A DNA stretch of 64,000 bases, from positions 2,232,001-2,296,000 of the forward strand of contig UFRQ01000003.1 of the NCBI GenBank assembly GCA_900444965.1, written 5' to 3'. Both the position numbers and the translations under genes were made by a program. The DNA is from [Actinobacillus] rossii. GTDB lineage: Bacteria > Pseudomonadota > Gammaproteobacteria > Enterobacterales > Pasteurellaceae. Below are positions 18,887 through 29,533 of the stretch, piece by piece. The notes beneath the pieces were generated by a model. That model ran no database searches. It had not been told where the DNA came from and saw nothing but the letters and a program-made list of their open reading frames with translations. Each line of letters starts with the position of its first letter. The stretch's first letter is position 1.

Positions 18887-18999
18887 ATTATTCGGCATCG
18901 CTACGAATCGTAGCTAAATAGGACGCGAATATTAAAGATTCTAGCGCACTTTGTCAACGGCTAATGTGTAAAAAAATGTAAATTTACGACCGCACTTTT

Positions 19000-19022
19000 C
19001 TATCCACAAAAACTGTGGATAA
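19000..19022. promoter_or_regulatory. Inverted DnaA-box-like pair upstream of uvrB
   Basis: In the 414-base gap between tRNA-Asn and uvrB, CTATCCACA (19000-19008, one mismatch) faces TGTGGATAA (19014-19022, exact match to the DnaA box). Very AT-rich DNA follows (19130-19185). A USS lies just before (18988-18997). I recognise nothing else in the gap. The site could regulate uvrB or titrate DnaA. Confidence 0.4.
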
Positions 19023-19300
19023 CTCTGTGAATTAAAGTTGAACTTATTAGCTAACCCCTTATAAAACCTATATCTACACTGTTTTAAGAGGTAATTGGTT
19101 GCAAAATAACATTTTCTTATATTTCAAATGGTTATCTTTTTTCAAATGAATTTTAAAAAATTTTTTTGATTTTTGTGATCTATTTAACTTGACAACGCTA
19201 ACCCTGTGTAAAACCTATATTTTTCCATATCGTTTTTTTCAGGTTTACGCGCCTATTCTATGATAAAATAATGCCACTTAATGAATGATCAGTACGTAAA

Positions 19301-21334
19301 ATGTCACACAAAATTAATACCAAGCCGTTTATTCTTCATTCCGAATTTAAACCTTCTGGCGATCAACCTGAAGCCATACGTAAATTAGCTGAAAATCTTA
19401 ATGATGGGTTAGCACATCAAACATTACTTGGAGTAACTGGTTCAGGAAAAACCTTTACGATTGCCAATGTGATTGCGAAATTAAATCGTCCAGCCATGCT
19501 GCTTGCCCCCAACAAAACGCTTGCTGCACAACTCTATGCTGAAATGAAAGCGTTTTTTCCCGAAAATGCAGTAGAATATTTTGTGTCTTATTATGATTAC
19601 TATCAACCTGAAGCCTACGTACCAAGTAGCGATACTTTCATTGAAAAAGATGCTTCAATCAATGATCAAATTGAGCAAATGCGTTTATCTGCCACAAAAT
19701 CTTTCTTAGAAAGACGCGATACTATTGTTGTGGCTTCAGTTTCTGCTATTTACGGTTTGGGCGATCCTGACAGCTATTTAAAAATGATGTTGCACCTACA
19801 GACAGGGGCAATTATTAATCAACGCGAAATTCTATCCAAACTCGCCGAACTACAATATACGCGTAACGACCAAGCTTTTCAGCGTGGGACATTCCGCGTA
19901 CGAGGCGAAGTGATTGATATTTTTCCGGCAGAAAGTGATGACCAAGCGGTACGTATTGAACTCTTTGATGATGAAATTGAGCGACTAAGTCTATTTGATC
20001 CTTTAACAGGTAGCAACTTCGGTACTGTTCCGCGCTTTACTGTATACCCCAAAACACACTACGTCACACCACGCGAACGAATTTTAGATAGCATTGAAAA
20101 AATCAAAGCAGAATTGGTACAACGCCGTGAATACTTCATCAAAGAAAATAAATTACTGGAAGAACAACGTATTACTCAGCGCACTCAATTTGATATTGAG
20201 ATGATGAATGAACTCGGCTATTGCTCTGGGATCGAAAACTACTCGCGTTATCTATCGGGTCGCAACGAAGGCGAACCACCACCAACCTTATTTGACTATA
20301 TCCCATCGGATGGCTTGCTCATCATTGACGAAAGCCACGTTACCGTTCCGCAAATTGGTGGCATGTATCGTGGCGACCGTTCACGAAAAGAAACCTTAGT
20401 CGAATACGGTTTCCGCTTGCCTTCAGCTTTAGATAACCGTCCACTTCGTTTTGAAGAGTTTGAGCGTTTAGCCCCACAAACTATTTATGTTTCCGCCACA
20501 CCAGGACCTTATGAACTAGAAAAATCAGGGGCAGAAATTATTGACCAAGTGGTTCGTCCAACTGGTTTGCTCGATCCTGAAATTGAAATCCGCCCGGTCA
20601 GCATTCAAGTGGATGACTTACTTTCCGAAGCCCGCCAAAGAGCGGACAAAAATGAGCGTGTTTTAGTGACGACATTAACGAAACGTATGGCTGAAGATCT
20701 CACGGATTATTTAGAGGAACACGGTGTACGTGTCCGTTATTTGCATTCTGATATTGATACCGTTGAGCGAGTAGAAATTATTCGCGACTTACGATTAGGT
20801 GAATTTGATGTCTTAGTTGGGATCAACTTATTACGGGAAGGTTTGGATATTCCTGAAGTCTCTTTAGTGGCGATTTTAGATGCGGACAAAGAAGGTTTCT
20901 TGCGTTCGGAACGTTCCTTAATTCAAACGATTGGACGCGCCGCACGTAACCTGAATGGTAAAGCCATTTTATACGCAGACCGCATCACTCATTCCATGGA
21001 AAAAGCCATTGATGAAACCAATCGCCGCCGTGAAAAACAAATGAAATATAATGAAGAGCATGGCATTGTTCCGCAAGCACTGAATAAGAAAGTGGGCGAA
21101 TTATTAGATATTGGCCAAGGCGCAACAAATAATCGCACAAAAGCGAAAAGCCGCAAAGTTGCCGAACCACAAGCTGAATATCACATTCCACGCAATCCAA
21201 AAGAAGTGCAAAAAGAGATTAAAAAATTGGAACAACAAATGTACAAATTTGCACAAGATCTGGAGTTTGAAAAAGCTGCCGCTGTGCGTGATCAACTGCA
21301 TCAGTTACGACAGGAGTTTATGCTAGAAAGTTGA
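19301..21334 (+). CDS. uvrB: Excinuclease ABC subunit B
   Basis: 677 aa. It is the damage-verification helicase of nucleotide excision repair, loaded by UvrA and then joined by UvrC. Walker A is GVTGSGKT (about residue 40), the [12 protein letters not shown] segment marks the beta-hairpin, and the helicase motif LLIIDESHV lies near 340. Motifs V/VI are [14 protein letters not shown] and QTIGRAARN. The C-terminal UVR coiled-coil ([20 protein letters not shown]) binds UvrC. The length is normal and the frame is intact. Confidence 0.98.
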   Translation: MSHKINTKPFILHSEFKPSGDQPEAIRKLAENLNDGLAHQTLLGVTGSGKTFTIANVIAKLNRPAMLLAPNKTLAAQLYAEMKAFFPENAVEYFVSYYDYYQPEAYVPSSDTFIEKDASINDQIEQMRLSATKSFLERRDTIVVASVSAIYGLGDPDSYLKMMLHLQTGAIINQREILSKLAELQYTRNDQAFQRGTFRVRGEVIDIFPAESDDQAVRIELFDDEIERLSLFDPLTGSNFGTVPRFTVYPKTHYVTPRERILDSIEKIKAELVQRREYFIKENKLLEEQRITQRTQFDIEMMNELGYCSGIENYSRYLSGRNEGEPPPTLFDYIPSDGLLIIDESHVTVPQIGGMYRGDRSRKETLVEYGFRLPSALDNRPLRFEEFERLAPQTIYVSATPGPYELEKSGAEIIDQVVRPTGLLDPEIEIRPVSIQVDDLLSEARQRADKNERVLVTTLTKRMAEDLTDYLEEHGVRVRYLHSDIDTVERVEIIRDLRLGEFDVLVGINLLREGLDIPEVSLVAILDADKEGFLRSERSLIQTIGRAARNLNGKAILYADRITHSMEKAIDETNRRREKQMKYNEEHGIVPQALNKKVGELLDIGQGATNNRTKAKSRKVAEPQAEYHIPRNPKEVQKEIKKLEQQMYKFAQDLEFEKAAAVRDQLHQLRQEFMLES

Positions 21335-21359
21335 TAAAAAACAATCACGACTCGATATA

Positions 21360-21389
21360 AAAAGTGCGGTCAAATTTGACCGCACTTTT
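21360..21389. terminator. USS inverted-pair terminator between uvrB and valS
   Basis: AAAAGTGCGGTCAAA / TTTGACCGCACTTTT forms a perfect 15-bp inverted repeat with almost no loop between two convergent genes. It can serve both directions. Confidence 0.85.
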
Positions 21390-21397
21390 CGTCATCA

Positions 21398-24262
21398 TTA
21401 CAGATTCTCAATCGCCTGATATTGCGCTTGCAGTTTTTCAAGACCGCTTTGATAATCCGCCATTTTCTCGCGTTCTTTTGCGATCACTTGTTCTGGTGCT
21501 TTTGCCACAAAGGCTTCATTACCCAGTTTGTTTTCAATACGTGCGATTTCACCATTCAATTTTTCAATCTCTTTGGTTAAACGCGCAAGCTCTGCTTCTT
21601 TATTAATAAAGCCAGCCATTGGTACTAACAACTCGGTGTTTCCCACAAGTTTAGCCACTGATAACGGCGCATCTTCGCCTTGTGTTAAGGCTGAAATATT
21701 GTCCAATTTCGCCATAGATTGCAATAAAGTGCGGTTATTTTCTAACATGTTTTGCTCAACACTCGGTAAATTACGGAAGATCAAATCTAAGCCTTTGCTT
21801 GGTGCAATATTGCATTCCGCACGAATATTACGTACAGCAGTAATCACATCTTTTAACCAGTTGATTTCTGCAACGGCCTTTTCATTGACTAAAGTTTCAT
21901 CAACAGCAGGGAATGATTGTGTCATAATCGTGTCACCAGTCACATCAGCAAAGACTTTCACTTTTTGCCAAATTTCTTCCGTAATAAACGGAATCACTGG
22001 GTGTGCTAAACGTAATAACTTCTCTAACACATTCACCAAAGTAGAACTTGCTGCACGTTTTTGAGCCCCGGTTCCATTTGCAAACACCGGTTTAGTTAAT
22101 TCTAAATACCAATCGCAGAATTGGTTCCAAGTAAACTCATAAAGTTCTCCGGCTGCCAAATCAAAACGATATTGATCAAGGGCATTACGGAAATTATTTA
22201 CTGTATTGTTAAACTCAGCTTGAATCCATTTATCCGCGACGCTGAAATCACGTTCGCCTTCGCTTAACTCTAATTTTTCATTCGTTAACACGAAACGGCT
22301 CGCGTTCCATAATTTGTTACAGAAATTGCGGTAACCTTCCAAACGTTTCATATCCCAATTAATATCGCGACCCGTTGACGCTAATGCAGAAAGCGTAAAA
22401 CGTAATGCATCTGTACCATGTGCTTGAATCCCTTCAGGGAATTCTTTACGCGTCGCTTTCGCAATTTTTTCCGCTAATTGCGGCTGCATCATATTGCCTG
22501 TACGTTTTTCAAGCAAAGCATCAAGCTCGATACCGTCAATCATATCCAATGGATCGATAACGTTACCTTTTGATTTTGACATTTTTTGACCTTGCTCATC
22601 GCGGATCAAACCTGTCACATACACAGTTTTGAACGGTACTTGTGGTTTACCATTTTCATCCTTGATAAAGTGCATGGTCATCATAATCATACGCGCAACC
22701 CAGAAGAAAATGATGTCAAAACCCGTAATTAACACATTTGTCGGGTGGAACATGGCCAAATCCGGTGTTTGTTTCGGCCAACCTAAGGTTGAAAATGTCC
22801 ACAATGCAGATGAAAACCACGTATCCAAAACGTCTTCATCTTGACGCAATTCTACGCTTAAATCCAAGCCGTTTTTTGACCGCACTTCTTCTTCTGAACG
22901 TCCCACATAGACATTACCTTCCGCATCATACCATGCTGGAATACGGTGTCCCCACCATAATTGGCGAGAAATACACCAGTCTTGAATATCACGCATCCAA
23001 GAATAATACAGATTTTCGTATTGTTTTGGTACAAATTGAATTTCGCCATCTTCCACGGCTTTTACTGCCACTTCAGCAAGCGGTTTCACACTTACATACC
23101 ATTGGTCTGTTAACATTGGCTCAATCGGCACGCCACCACGGTCACCATAAGGCACTTTTAAATCATGTGGTTTAATTTCGTCTAATAAGCCTAATGCATC
23201 AAAATCCACTACCACTTTCTTACGCGCTGCAAAACGTTCCAAACCACGATAATCCGCAGGAACTTCCGCACTATAAGTGGTCAATGGTTTGCCATCCGTA
23301 CCAATAATCTCCGCTTCATCACGAATATCTGCGTTAAACGTCATCACATTTACCATTGGCAAATTATGACGTTTACCCACTTCATAGTCATTAAAGTCAT
23401 GGGCAGGCGTAATTTTTACCACACCGGTACCGAACTCACGCTCGACATATTCGTCCGCAATAATCGGAATTTCACGATTTGCAAGCGGTAGGATTACGGT
23501 TTTGCCGATCAAAGACTGGTAACGCTCATCTTCAGGGTGAACCGCTACCGCCGTATCGCCTAACACGGTCTCAGGACGAGTAGTCGCCACCACCAAATAA
23601 TCTTTACCGTCCGCTGTTTTCGCGCCATTGGCTAACGGATAACGGAAATGCCACAACGAGCCTTTACTCTCCTTGTTTTCTACTTCAAGATCGGAAATCG
23701 CCGTATGTAATTTCGGATCCCAGTTTACTAAGCGTTTACCACGATAAATCAAGCCTTCTTCGTGTAAGCGAACAAACACTTCTTTCACCGCATCAGACAA
23801 ACCGTCGTCCATAGTAAAACGCTCACGATCCCAGTCGATTGAATTACCTAAACGGCGCATTTGTTGACTGATTGTGCCGCCAGAATAAGCTTTCCAATCC
23901 CAGATCTTTTCAATAAAAGCATCACGCCCGTAATCGTGACGCGTTTTGCCTTCTTCCGCCGCAATTTTGCGTTCCACTACCATTTGGGTCGCAATCCCTG
24001 CATGGTCTGTCCCTGCTTGCCACAAGGTGTTATCTCCTTGCATACGGTGATAACGAATCAACGTATCCATTAAAGTTTGTTGGAACGCGTGCCCCATATG
24101 CAAACTCCCCGTTACATTTGGCGGTGGAATTGCGATGGAATAACTCGGTGCATTGACATCTTCTGAGGGTTTAAAATAACCATTACTTTCCCAGTGTTTA
24201 TAAAGTGTTTGTTCTACGGCTGATGCATCAAAGCGGTCTGCCATGTCTAGTTTTTTTGTCAT
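21398..24262 (-). CDS. valS: Valine-tRNA ligase
   Basis: 954 aa, as in E. coli (951). The class I signature [14 protein letters not shown] (HMGH, about residue 50), an editing domain, and [12 protein letters not shown] (about 560) are present. The C-terminal coiled-coil arm ([20 protein letters not shown] onward) is typical of ValRS. It charges tRNA-Val and edits Thr-tRNA-Val. The start overlaps the stop of the preceding membrane-protein gene by 4 bases. In E. coli valS follows holC; here two other genes lie between them. Confidence 0.98.
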   Translation of the reverse strand: MTKKLDMADRFDASAVEQTLYKHWESNGYFKPSEDVNAPSYSIAIPPPNVTGSLHMGHAFQQTLMDTLIRYHRMQGDNTLWQAGTDHAGIATQMVVERKIAAEEGKTRHDYGRDAFIEKIWDWKAYSGGTISQQMRRLGNSIDWDRERFTMDDGLSDAVKEVFVRLHEEGLIYRGKRLVNWDPKLHTAISDLEVENKESKGSLWHFRYPLANGAKTADGKDYLVVATTRPETVLGDTAVAVHPEDERYQSLIGKTVILPLANREIPIIADEYVEREFGTGVVKITPAHDFNDYEVGKRHNLPMVNVMTFNADIRDEAEIIGTDGKPLTTYSAEVPADYRGLERFAARKKVVVDFDALGLLDEIKPHDLKVPYGDRGGVPIEPMLTDQWYVSVKPLAEVAVKAVEDGEIQFVPKQYENLYYSWMRDIQDWCISRQLWWGHRIPAWYDAEGNVYVGRSEEEVRSKNGLDLSVELRQDEDVLDTWFSSALWTFSTLGWPKQTPDLAMFHPTNVLITGFDIIFFWVARMIMMTMHFIKDENGKPQVPFKTVYVTGLIRDEQGQKMSKSKGNVIDPLDMIDGIELDALLEKRTGNMMQPQLAEKIAKATRKEFPEGIQAHGTDALRFTLSALASTGRDINWDMKRLEGYRNFCNKLWNASRFVLTNEKLELSEGERDFSVADKWIQAEFNNTVNNFRNALDQYRFDLAAGELYEFTWNQFCDWYLELTKPVFANGTGAQKRAASSTLVNVLEKLLRLAHPVIPFITEEIWQKVKVFADVTGDTIMTQSFPAVDETLVNEKAVAEINWLKDVITAVRNIRAECNIAPSKGLDLIFRNLPSVEQNMLENNRTLLQSMAKLDNISALTQGEDAPLSVAKLVGNTELLVPMAGFINKEAELARLTKEIEKLNGEIARIENKLGNEAFVAKAPEQVIAKEREKMADYQSGLEKLQAQYQAIENL

Positions 24263-24732
24263 TGTTTATTCTCTGTCTTAGATAAATGATATTTATTTAA
24301 TTCATGCAATACTAAAGCTGGTATCAATAAATAGTAAAAATTAAGTAATAATTTTGAGAAAATAGAAACACCAGCGAATGATGCCGCTGTCATAAATATT
24401 GCAGTTTGAAAAGCGGCTAATAATACTGTCAATATCTTACTTCTTTCTGATAATTTTGAATATATAGATAAAAGATATACCACACATATTATTGCTAAAG
24501 TTGAAATAATAAAGAAAAAATATTCAATTGCCTCTAACTTATTGGAATAATAATTAAGTTCAGAAATAGGTTGTACATAAAAAACAATCTGCAGAATAAT
24601 CATGATAGATATAACGACTAATGCAAACCGGCTACCATATTTAATTTCATCAGCTAATCTTGTAAAGAAAAATAGAATTATAACAGTCGCAGTAAGTGAA
24701 ATAACTATTAGAACAGTACTAGGTAATAACAT
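24259..24732 (-). CDS. Membrane protein of unknown function
   Basis: 157 aa, not recognised. About five hydrophobic segments (residues 4-24, 33-53, 70-91, 101-121, 124-141) with short charged loops suggest an inner membrane protein. The C-terminal tail is polar ([15 protein letters not shown]). It is more AT-rich than its neighbours. The stop overlaps the valS start (ATGA), so the two are translationally coupled. It appears to be inserted into the holC-valS neighbourhood. Confidence 0.6.
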   Translation of the reverse strand: MLLPSTVLIVISLTATVIILFFFTRLADEIKYGSRFALVVISIMIILQIVFYVQPISELNYYSNKLEAIEYFFFIISTLAIICVVYLLSIYSKLSERSKILTVLLAAFQTAIFMTAASFAGVSIFSKLLLNFYYLLIPALVLHELNKYHLSKTENKQ

Positions 24733-24916
24733 TAATTCATATATCCTAAATTCCCCAATCCCACCCTAATTTTAGCTAATCAATACTTGGTTGTACTCAA
24801 TTCAATATACATAATATAAAAGGACTTGTACTAAGGAGTAGTTGTAATTAAATAACGCCTTACCGTTCAAGTATTCTATGTATAGATTTAGTATTCGCTT
24901 TAGCCCAAAATCACTC

Positions 24917-25000
24917 AAATACTTAAATACTTAAATACTTAAATACTTAAATACTTAAATACTTAAATACTTAAATACTTAAATACTTAAATACTTAAAT
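24917..25000. repeat. Octanucleotide tandem repeat (AAATACTT)x10.5
   Basis: Ten perfect copies of AAATACTT and a half copy. On the minus strand the array begins exactly at the stop codon of the DIP1984-family gene (TAA at 24997-24995) and runs into the 260-base gap before the membrane-protein gene. The unit length is not a multiple of three. The rest of the gap (24733-24916) shows no gene. Confidence 0.95.
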
Positions 25001-25447
25001 ATCATATTGCCAATTGGCTTGTTGCACTAAAATATCAAGCTGGCGATAACGTTTTGCTATATCATCCGCTTGCTTGCGAATAGTTTTAACATCGACTGCC
25101 GAAATCATTTTAATTTCACTACGACTATAACGAGCTTGCTCTGGCACAGCGGATTGAGCTAAAGAAACCAACATAGAGTGCATTTCTTTTAAACTGTCAC
25201 GCTCTGCTAAAGCACTAATCATTGACTTCCCATCTTCAAGAGAAATACGTTGGTTCGCTTGATTAATCTTTACGACTAATTGTGTAAGCTGTTCCATCAC
25301 ACGCTGATATTCCATCAATAATTCGTTTGGCTCTTCCCCTGGTGTTTCGCCTTCTTGAATAATAGCATTTTGTTGTAAACGCTGTCTTAATTCTGCCAAA
25401 CGGGTTTGGCAGTCCGCTCGTTCCATTAATGCTTCAGCTAATTTCAT
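24995..25447 (-). CDS. DIP1984 family protein
   Basis: 150 aa, mostly alpha-helical and highly charged, with the family pattern MKLAEALMERADCQTRLAEL near the start and KTIRKQADDIAKRYRQLD near the end. DIP1984-family proteins (once labelled septicolysin) form helical bundles; their function is not known. It follows holC by 17 bases on the same strand. Its stop codon is the first unit of an octanucleotide repeat, so gains or losses of units would not change the protein. Confidence 0.8.
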   Translation of the reverse strand: MKLAEALMERADCQTRLAELRQRLQQNAIIQEGETPGEEPNELLMEYQRVMEQLTQLVVKINQANQRISLEDGKSMISALAERDSLKEMHSMLVSLAQSAVPEQARYSRSEIKMISAVDVKTIRKQADDIAKRYRQLDILVQQANWQYDI

Positions 25448-25464
25448 TTTTATACCTTTTGCTA

Positions 25465-25908
25465 TTACATATTATGCATTTGCATTTCAAACCCCATCAA
25501 ACGATAAGCCTTATATCGCTCTCTTGCCAACACTTTTTCGCTTTCGGTGACAGGCACAAAATCAATCACAAAATTAAAACTTTGAGCAAAATCCGGAACA
25601 TTGTTTTGCAATGAAATTAATACATCGCGTCGCTGCGCATTACGTTTACCAAGCCAGCTAATTTCTATTGGCGTCGAAAAATTTGTGACTTCGCCTGAAA
25701 GATTATGTGGAACAAATTGTTCAGGATCGCGTTGCCATAAGCTTTCATCTAAATTCAATGCTTGTGATTCCGTTTCACAAGCAATTAATACTTTTTTGCC
25801 CGAACGCCACAGTTGTGCAGCTAAATCACACGCTAAGACTTCCACAGCAGAAAGCCCCGCTTGTGGCTGTGTTTTTTCAATTAAATAAAACTGAGCTTGT
25901 TTTGGCAT
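25465..25908 (-). CDS. holC: DNA polymerase III chi subunit
   Basis: 147 aa, the same size as E. coli HolC. It matches the family with MPKQAQFYLIE at the start and LWRSGKKVLIACETESQA and FNFVIDFVPV further on. Chi links the clamp-loader complex (through psi) to single-stranded DNA binding protein. In gammaproteobacteria holC commonly sits upstream of valS, which is roughly kept here. Confidence 0.93.
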   Translation of the reverse strand: MPKQAQFYLIEKTQPQAGLSAVEVLACDLAAQLWRSGKKVLIACETESQALNLDESLWQRDPEQFVPHNLSGEVTNFSTPIEISWLGKRNAQRRDVLISLQNNVPDFAQSFNFVIDFVPVTESEKVLARERYKAYRLMGFEMQMHNM

Positions 25909-26055
25909 TTTGATAAATTTAAAAGTAAAACGATTAACCGATGAATTCTAGCGAAAAATGACTGAAAGATAAAGTTTTTTGCTTGTATAACGATGGGTTT
26001 CACACTAGACTTACCACCAAATTTCTCACCCCATTGATTTATACGAATTAAAATT

Positions 26056-27135
26056 ATGCGTCTTTCTGATTTTTATTTTGATTTACCAGATGAGCTTATT
26101 GCTCGTTATCCTAAACCTGAACGTACGGCTAGCCGTTTATTACAACTTAACGGCGAAAATGGCGATATTTCTCACCGCACTTTTAGCGATGTACTGGATT
26201 TGATTAATGAAGGCGATTTACTCATTTTTAACAATACTCGCGTTATTCCTGCGCGTATGTATGGACGTAAACTATCGGGCGGAAAAATTGAAGTATTAGT
26301 CGAGCGAGTATTAAGTGAAACGACATTTTTAGCGCATGTACGTTCTTCGAAATCACCAAAAGTCGGCGCCGAATTAATTTTAGGTGAAGACAAACTTGGT
26401 GATGGCCATGGCGTAAAAGCCACGATGATTGGTCGTCAAGAGGCTTTATTTGAACTTAAAATTGCGGATAAATCCACCGCACTTTTAGATGTGTTACAGA
26501 AAATTGGGCATATGCCATTGCCACCTTACATCGATCGCCCTGATGAAGATGCGGATCAAGAGCGTTACCAAACAGTCTATAACAAAGTCCCCGGGGCGGT
26601 TGCCGCGCCTACAGCGGGATTACATTTTGATAATGAATTATTAGCAAAATTGAAGGCTAAAGGCGTGAATTTCGCTTTTGTGACATTGCACGTCGGTGCC
26701 GGTACATTCCAACCCGTACGCGTAGAAAAAATTGAAGATCACCATATGCACGCGGAATATGCGGAAGTATCGCAAGAGGTTTGTGATGCGATTTTGAGCA
26801 CAAAAGCAGCGGGCAAACGTGTCATTGCTGTAGGAACTACATCCGTACGCTCTATTGAAAGTGCAGCTTTGGAGGCAGAAGAAAACGGTTCTTCGCAACT
26901 TATTGAACCGTTTTTCTCGGACACGTCAATTTTTATTTACCCCGGAAAAAAATTCCGTGTCATTGATTGCTTAATTACAAATTTCCACTTGCCTGAAAGC
27001 ACGTTAATTATGTTAGTTTCTGCTTTTGCTGGCTATGAGCATACGATGAATGCTTATAAAAGTGCGGTGGAAAATCGCTATCGTTTTTTTAGTTATGGCG
27101 ATGCAATGTTTATCACTAAGAAAACAACTGTTTAG
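26056..27135 (+). CDS. queA: S-adenosylmethionine:tRNA ribosyltransferase-isomerase
   Basis: 359 aa. It makes epoxyqueuosine in tRNA by transferring the ribosyl part of SAM to preQ1 at the wobble base. Recognised by [19 protein letters not shown] at the N-terminus, [23 protein letters not shown], and [14 protein letters not shown]. Length and frame are normal. It lies upstream of tgt, the enzyme that puts preQ1 into the same tRNAs. A USS occurs near the 3' end. Confidence 0.97.
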   Translation: MRLSDFYFDLPDELIARYPKPERTASRLLQLNGENGDISHRTFSDVLDLINEGDLLIFNNTRVIPARMYGRKLSGGKIEVLVERVLSETTFLAHVRSSKSPKVGAELILGEDKLGDGHGVKATMIGRQEALFELKIADKSTALLDVLQKIGHMPLPPYIDRPDEDADQERYQTVYNKVPGAVAAPTAGLHFDNELLAKLKAKGVNFAFVTLHVGAGTFQPVRVEKIEDHHMHAEYAEVSQEVCDAILSTKAAGKRVIAVGTTSVRSIESAALEAEENGSSQLIEPFFSDTSIFIYPGKKFRVIDCLITNFHLPESTLIMLVSAFAGYEHTMNAYKSAVENRYRFFSYGDAMFITKKTTV

Positions 27136-27170
27136 CAATAAAATTACTCACAGTAATATTAAAACAATAA

Positions 27171-28334
<1,164 letters not shown>

Positions 28335-28355
28335 AAAGAAGTAAAATAATCGTAA

Positions 28356-28376
28356 AGGCGGACTACATGTCCGCCT
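28356..28376 (+). terminator. Weak hairpin after tgt
   Basis: AGGCGGAC / GTCCGCCT with a 5-base loop, followed by GAATTTT. The short T run suggests partial termination or mRNA processing. Confidence 0.45.
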
Positions 28377-28394
28377 GAATTTTAAGGAATTGTT

Positions 28395-28919
28395 ATGATA
28401 AACATCTCGCCAACTATCCAAACCCATTCGCCGAGTTGGGCTGACCCAATTGAAATGCTTTACGCTTGCCACGGACGAGTCAAGAACTTCTGCCGTCAAT
28501 TACGTATTTTACCTGATTATTTGGAAAAAAATGGTGTAAACCAAGCTGTAAAAAATGATGTTCAACAAATTTTGAATTACTTCAATATTGCCGCCCCATT
28601 GCACCATGATGATGAAGAAAAAGATTTTTTCCCTGCCCTCATTAACGTTGCACCACAAGCGCAGGTAAACGTTGATGAGCTAGAACGCCAACACATAAAA
28701 TTACATGAAAATTGGACCGCACTTTCTGCGCAGCTTACCGCATTAATACAAGAAACATCGGTTACTGTTGATAGCCATTTAATTGCACAATTTATCGCGG
28801 GTTATGATGTACATATTGCCCTTGAAGAACCCTTATTTGAAATGGGAAAACAACTTATTCCCGCTGAACAACTTGAAGCCATGGGAAAAATAATGGCGGC
28901 GCGCCGTAAGATAAACTAA
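28395..28919 (+). CDS. Hemerythrin HHE-domain protein
   Basis: 174 aa, a helical bundle with the spaced ligands of an HHE/hemerythrin di-iron site: ACHGRVKNF, PLHHDDEEKDFFP, ERQHIKLHENW and YDVHIALEEPLFE. Such proteins bind non-haem iron and respond to oxygen or nitric oxide; the exact role here is unknown. The stop codon shares one base with the start of the TusA-like gene, so the two are coupled. Confidence 0.85.
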   Translation: MINISPTIQTHSPSWADPIEMLYACHGRVKNFCRQLRILPDYLEKNGVNQAVKNDVQQILNYFNIAAPLHHDDEEKDFFPALINVAPQAQVNVDELERQHIKLHENWTALSAQLTALIQETSVTVDSHLIAQFIAGYDVHIALEEPLFEMGKQLIPAEQLEAMGKIMAARRKIN

Positions 28920-29149
28920 TGCCAGTTTTAGATTTACGTCGTTACCACTGCCCTATCCCCTTGCTAATGACAAAAGATGCCCTTGAAAAATTAGCAAAAG
29001 GACACTATTTAGAAATACAATTTGGAAACACAAGTGCAGTCAAAGATTTTGAAGTTTTGTGCAAAGAAATGGGTTATCGAATCATTTCTTGTAAAAAATT
29101 GACCGCACTTAACGGACAAATAGAATACGAAATGAAAATTAGCAATTAA
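28919..29149 (+). CDS. TusA-family sulfurtransferase-like protein
   Basis: 76 aa. It has the TusA/SirA fold signature near the N-terminus, LDLRRYHCPIPLLMTK, with Cys at the active position of the family CPxP motif. These small proteins relay sulfur as persulfide. The partner gene is the upstream hemerythrin. From memory, H. influenzae has the same gene trio next to yajC. The specific acceptor is not known. Confidence 0.85.
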   Translation: MPVLDLRRYHCPIPLLMTKDALEKLAKGHYLEIQFGNTSAVKDFEVLCKEMGYRIISCKKLTALNGQIEYEMKISN

Positions 29150-29214
29150 GCTGATTTTATGCTATTTTAACGCCCTAATTCGACTTTATTTTTAACTAAC
29201 AAAAAGGAAAAAAC

Positions 29215-29514
29215 ATGGAAGCTCAACAAGGCAGCCCAATGTCAATGTTAATTATTTTTGCAATCTTCGGTTTAATCTTCTATTTCATGATTTACCGTCC
29301 ACAAGCAAAACGTAATAAAGAACATAAAGCATTAATGGAATCATTAGCAAAGGGTACTGAAGTATTAACTGCTGGCGGCTTAATCGGCAAAATCAGCAAA
29401 ATTACTGAAGGCTCTAGCGAAGTGGTTATCCAATTAAATGCAAATAGCGAAGTCACAATTAATCGCAACTACATTGCAGCTGTGTTACCAAAAGGCTCTG
29501 TGAAAACTCTTTAA
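29215..29514 (+). CDS. yajC: Preprotein translocase accessory subunit YajC
   Basis: 99 aa. A single membrane helix (LIIFAIFGLIFYFMIYRPQAKR, about residues 12-30) ends in the family motif YRPQxKR. A basic then beta-rich cytoplasmic part (GTEVLTAGGLIGKISK) follows. YajC joins SecDF near SecYEG. The RBS AAAAGGAAAA precedes the ATG. It is 19 bases upstream of secD in the usual yajC-secD-secF order. Confidence 0.95.
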   Translation: MEAQQGSPMSMLIIFAIFGLIFYFMIYRPQAKRNKEHKALMESLAKGTEVLTAGGLIGKISKITEGSSEVVIQLNANSEVTINRNYIAAVLPKGSVKTL

Positions 29515-29533
29515 TCCAAAAGGTATTTAACTT

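Noticed and set aside
19000..19185. Replication origin upstream of uvrB
   Set aside because: Only two DnaA-like boxes and an AT-rich stretch are present, with none of the origin genes nearby; two boxes are not enough.
24917..25000. Octanucleotide repeat as a translational on/off switch
   Set aside because: The repeat begins at the stop codon and lies outside the frame of both neighbours, so length changes cannot shift a reading frame.
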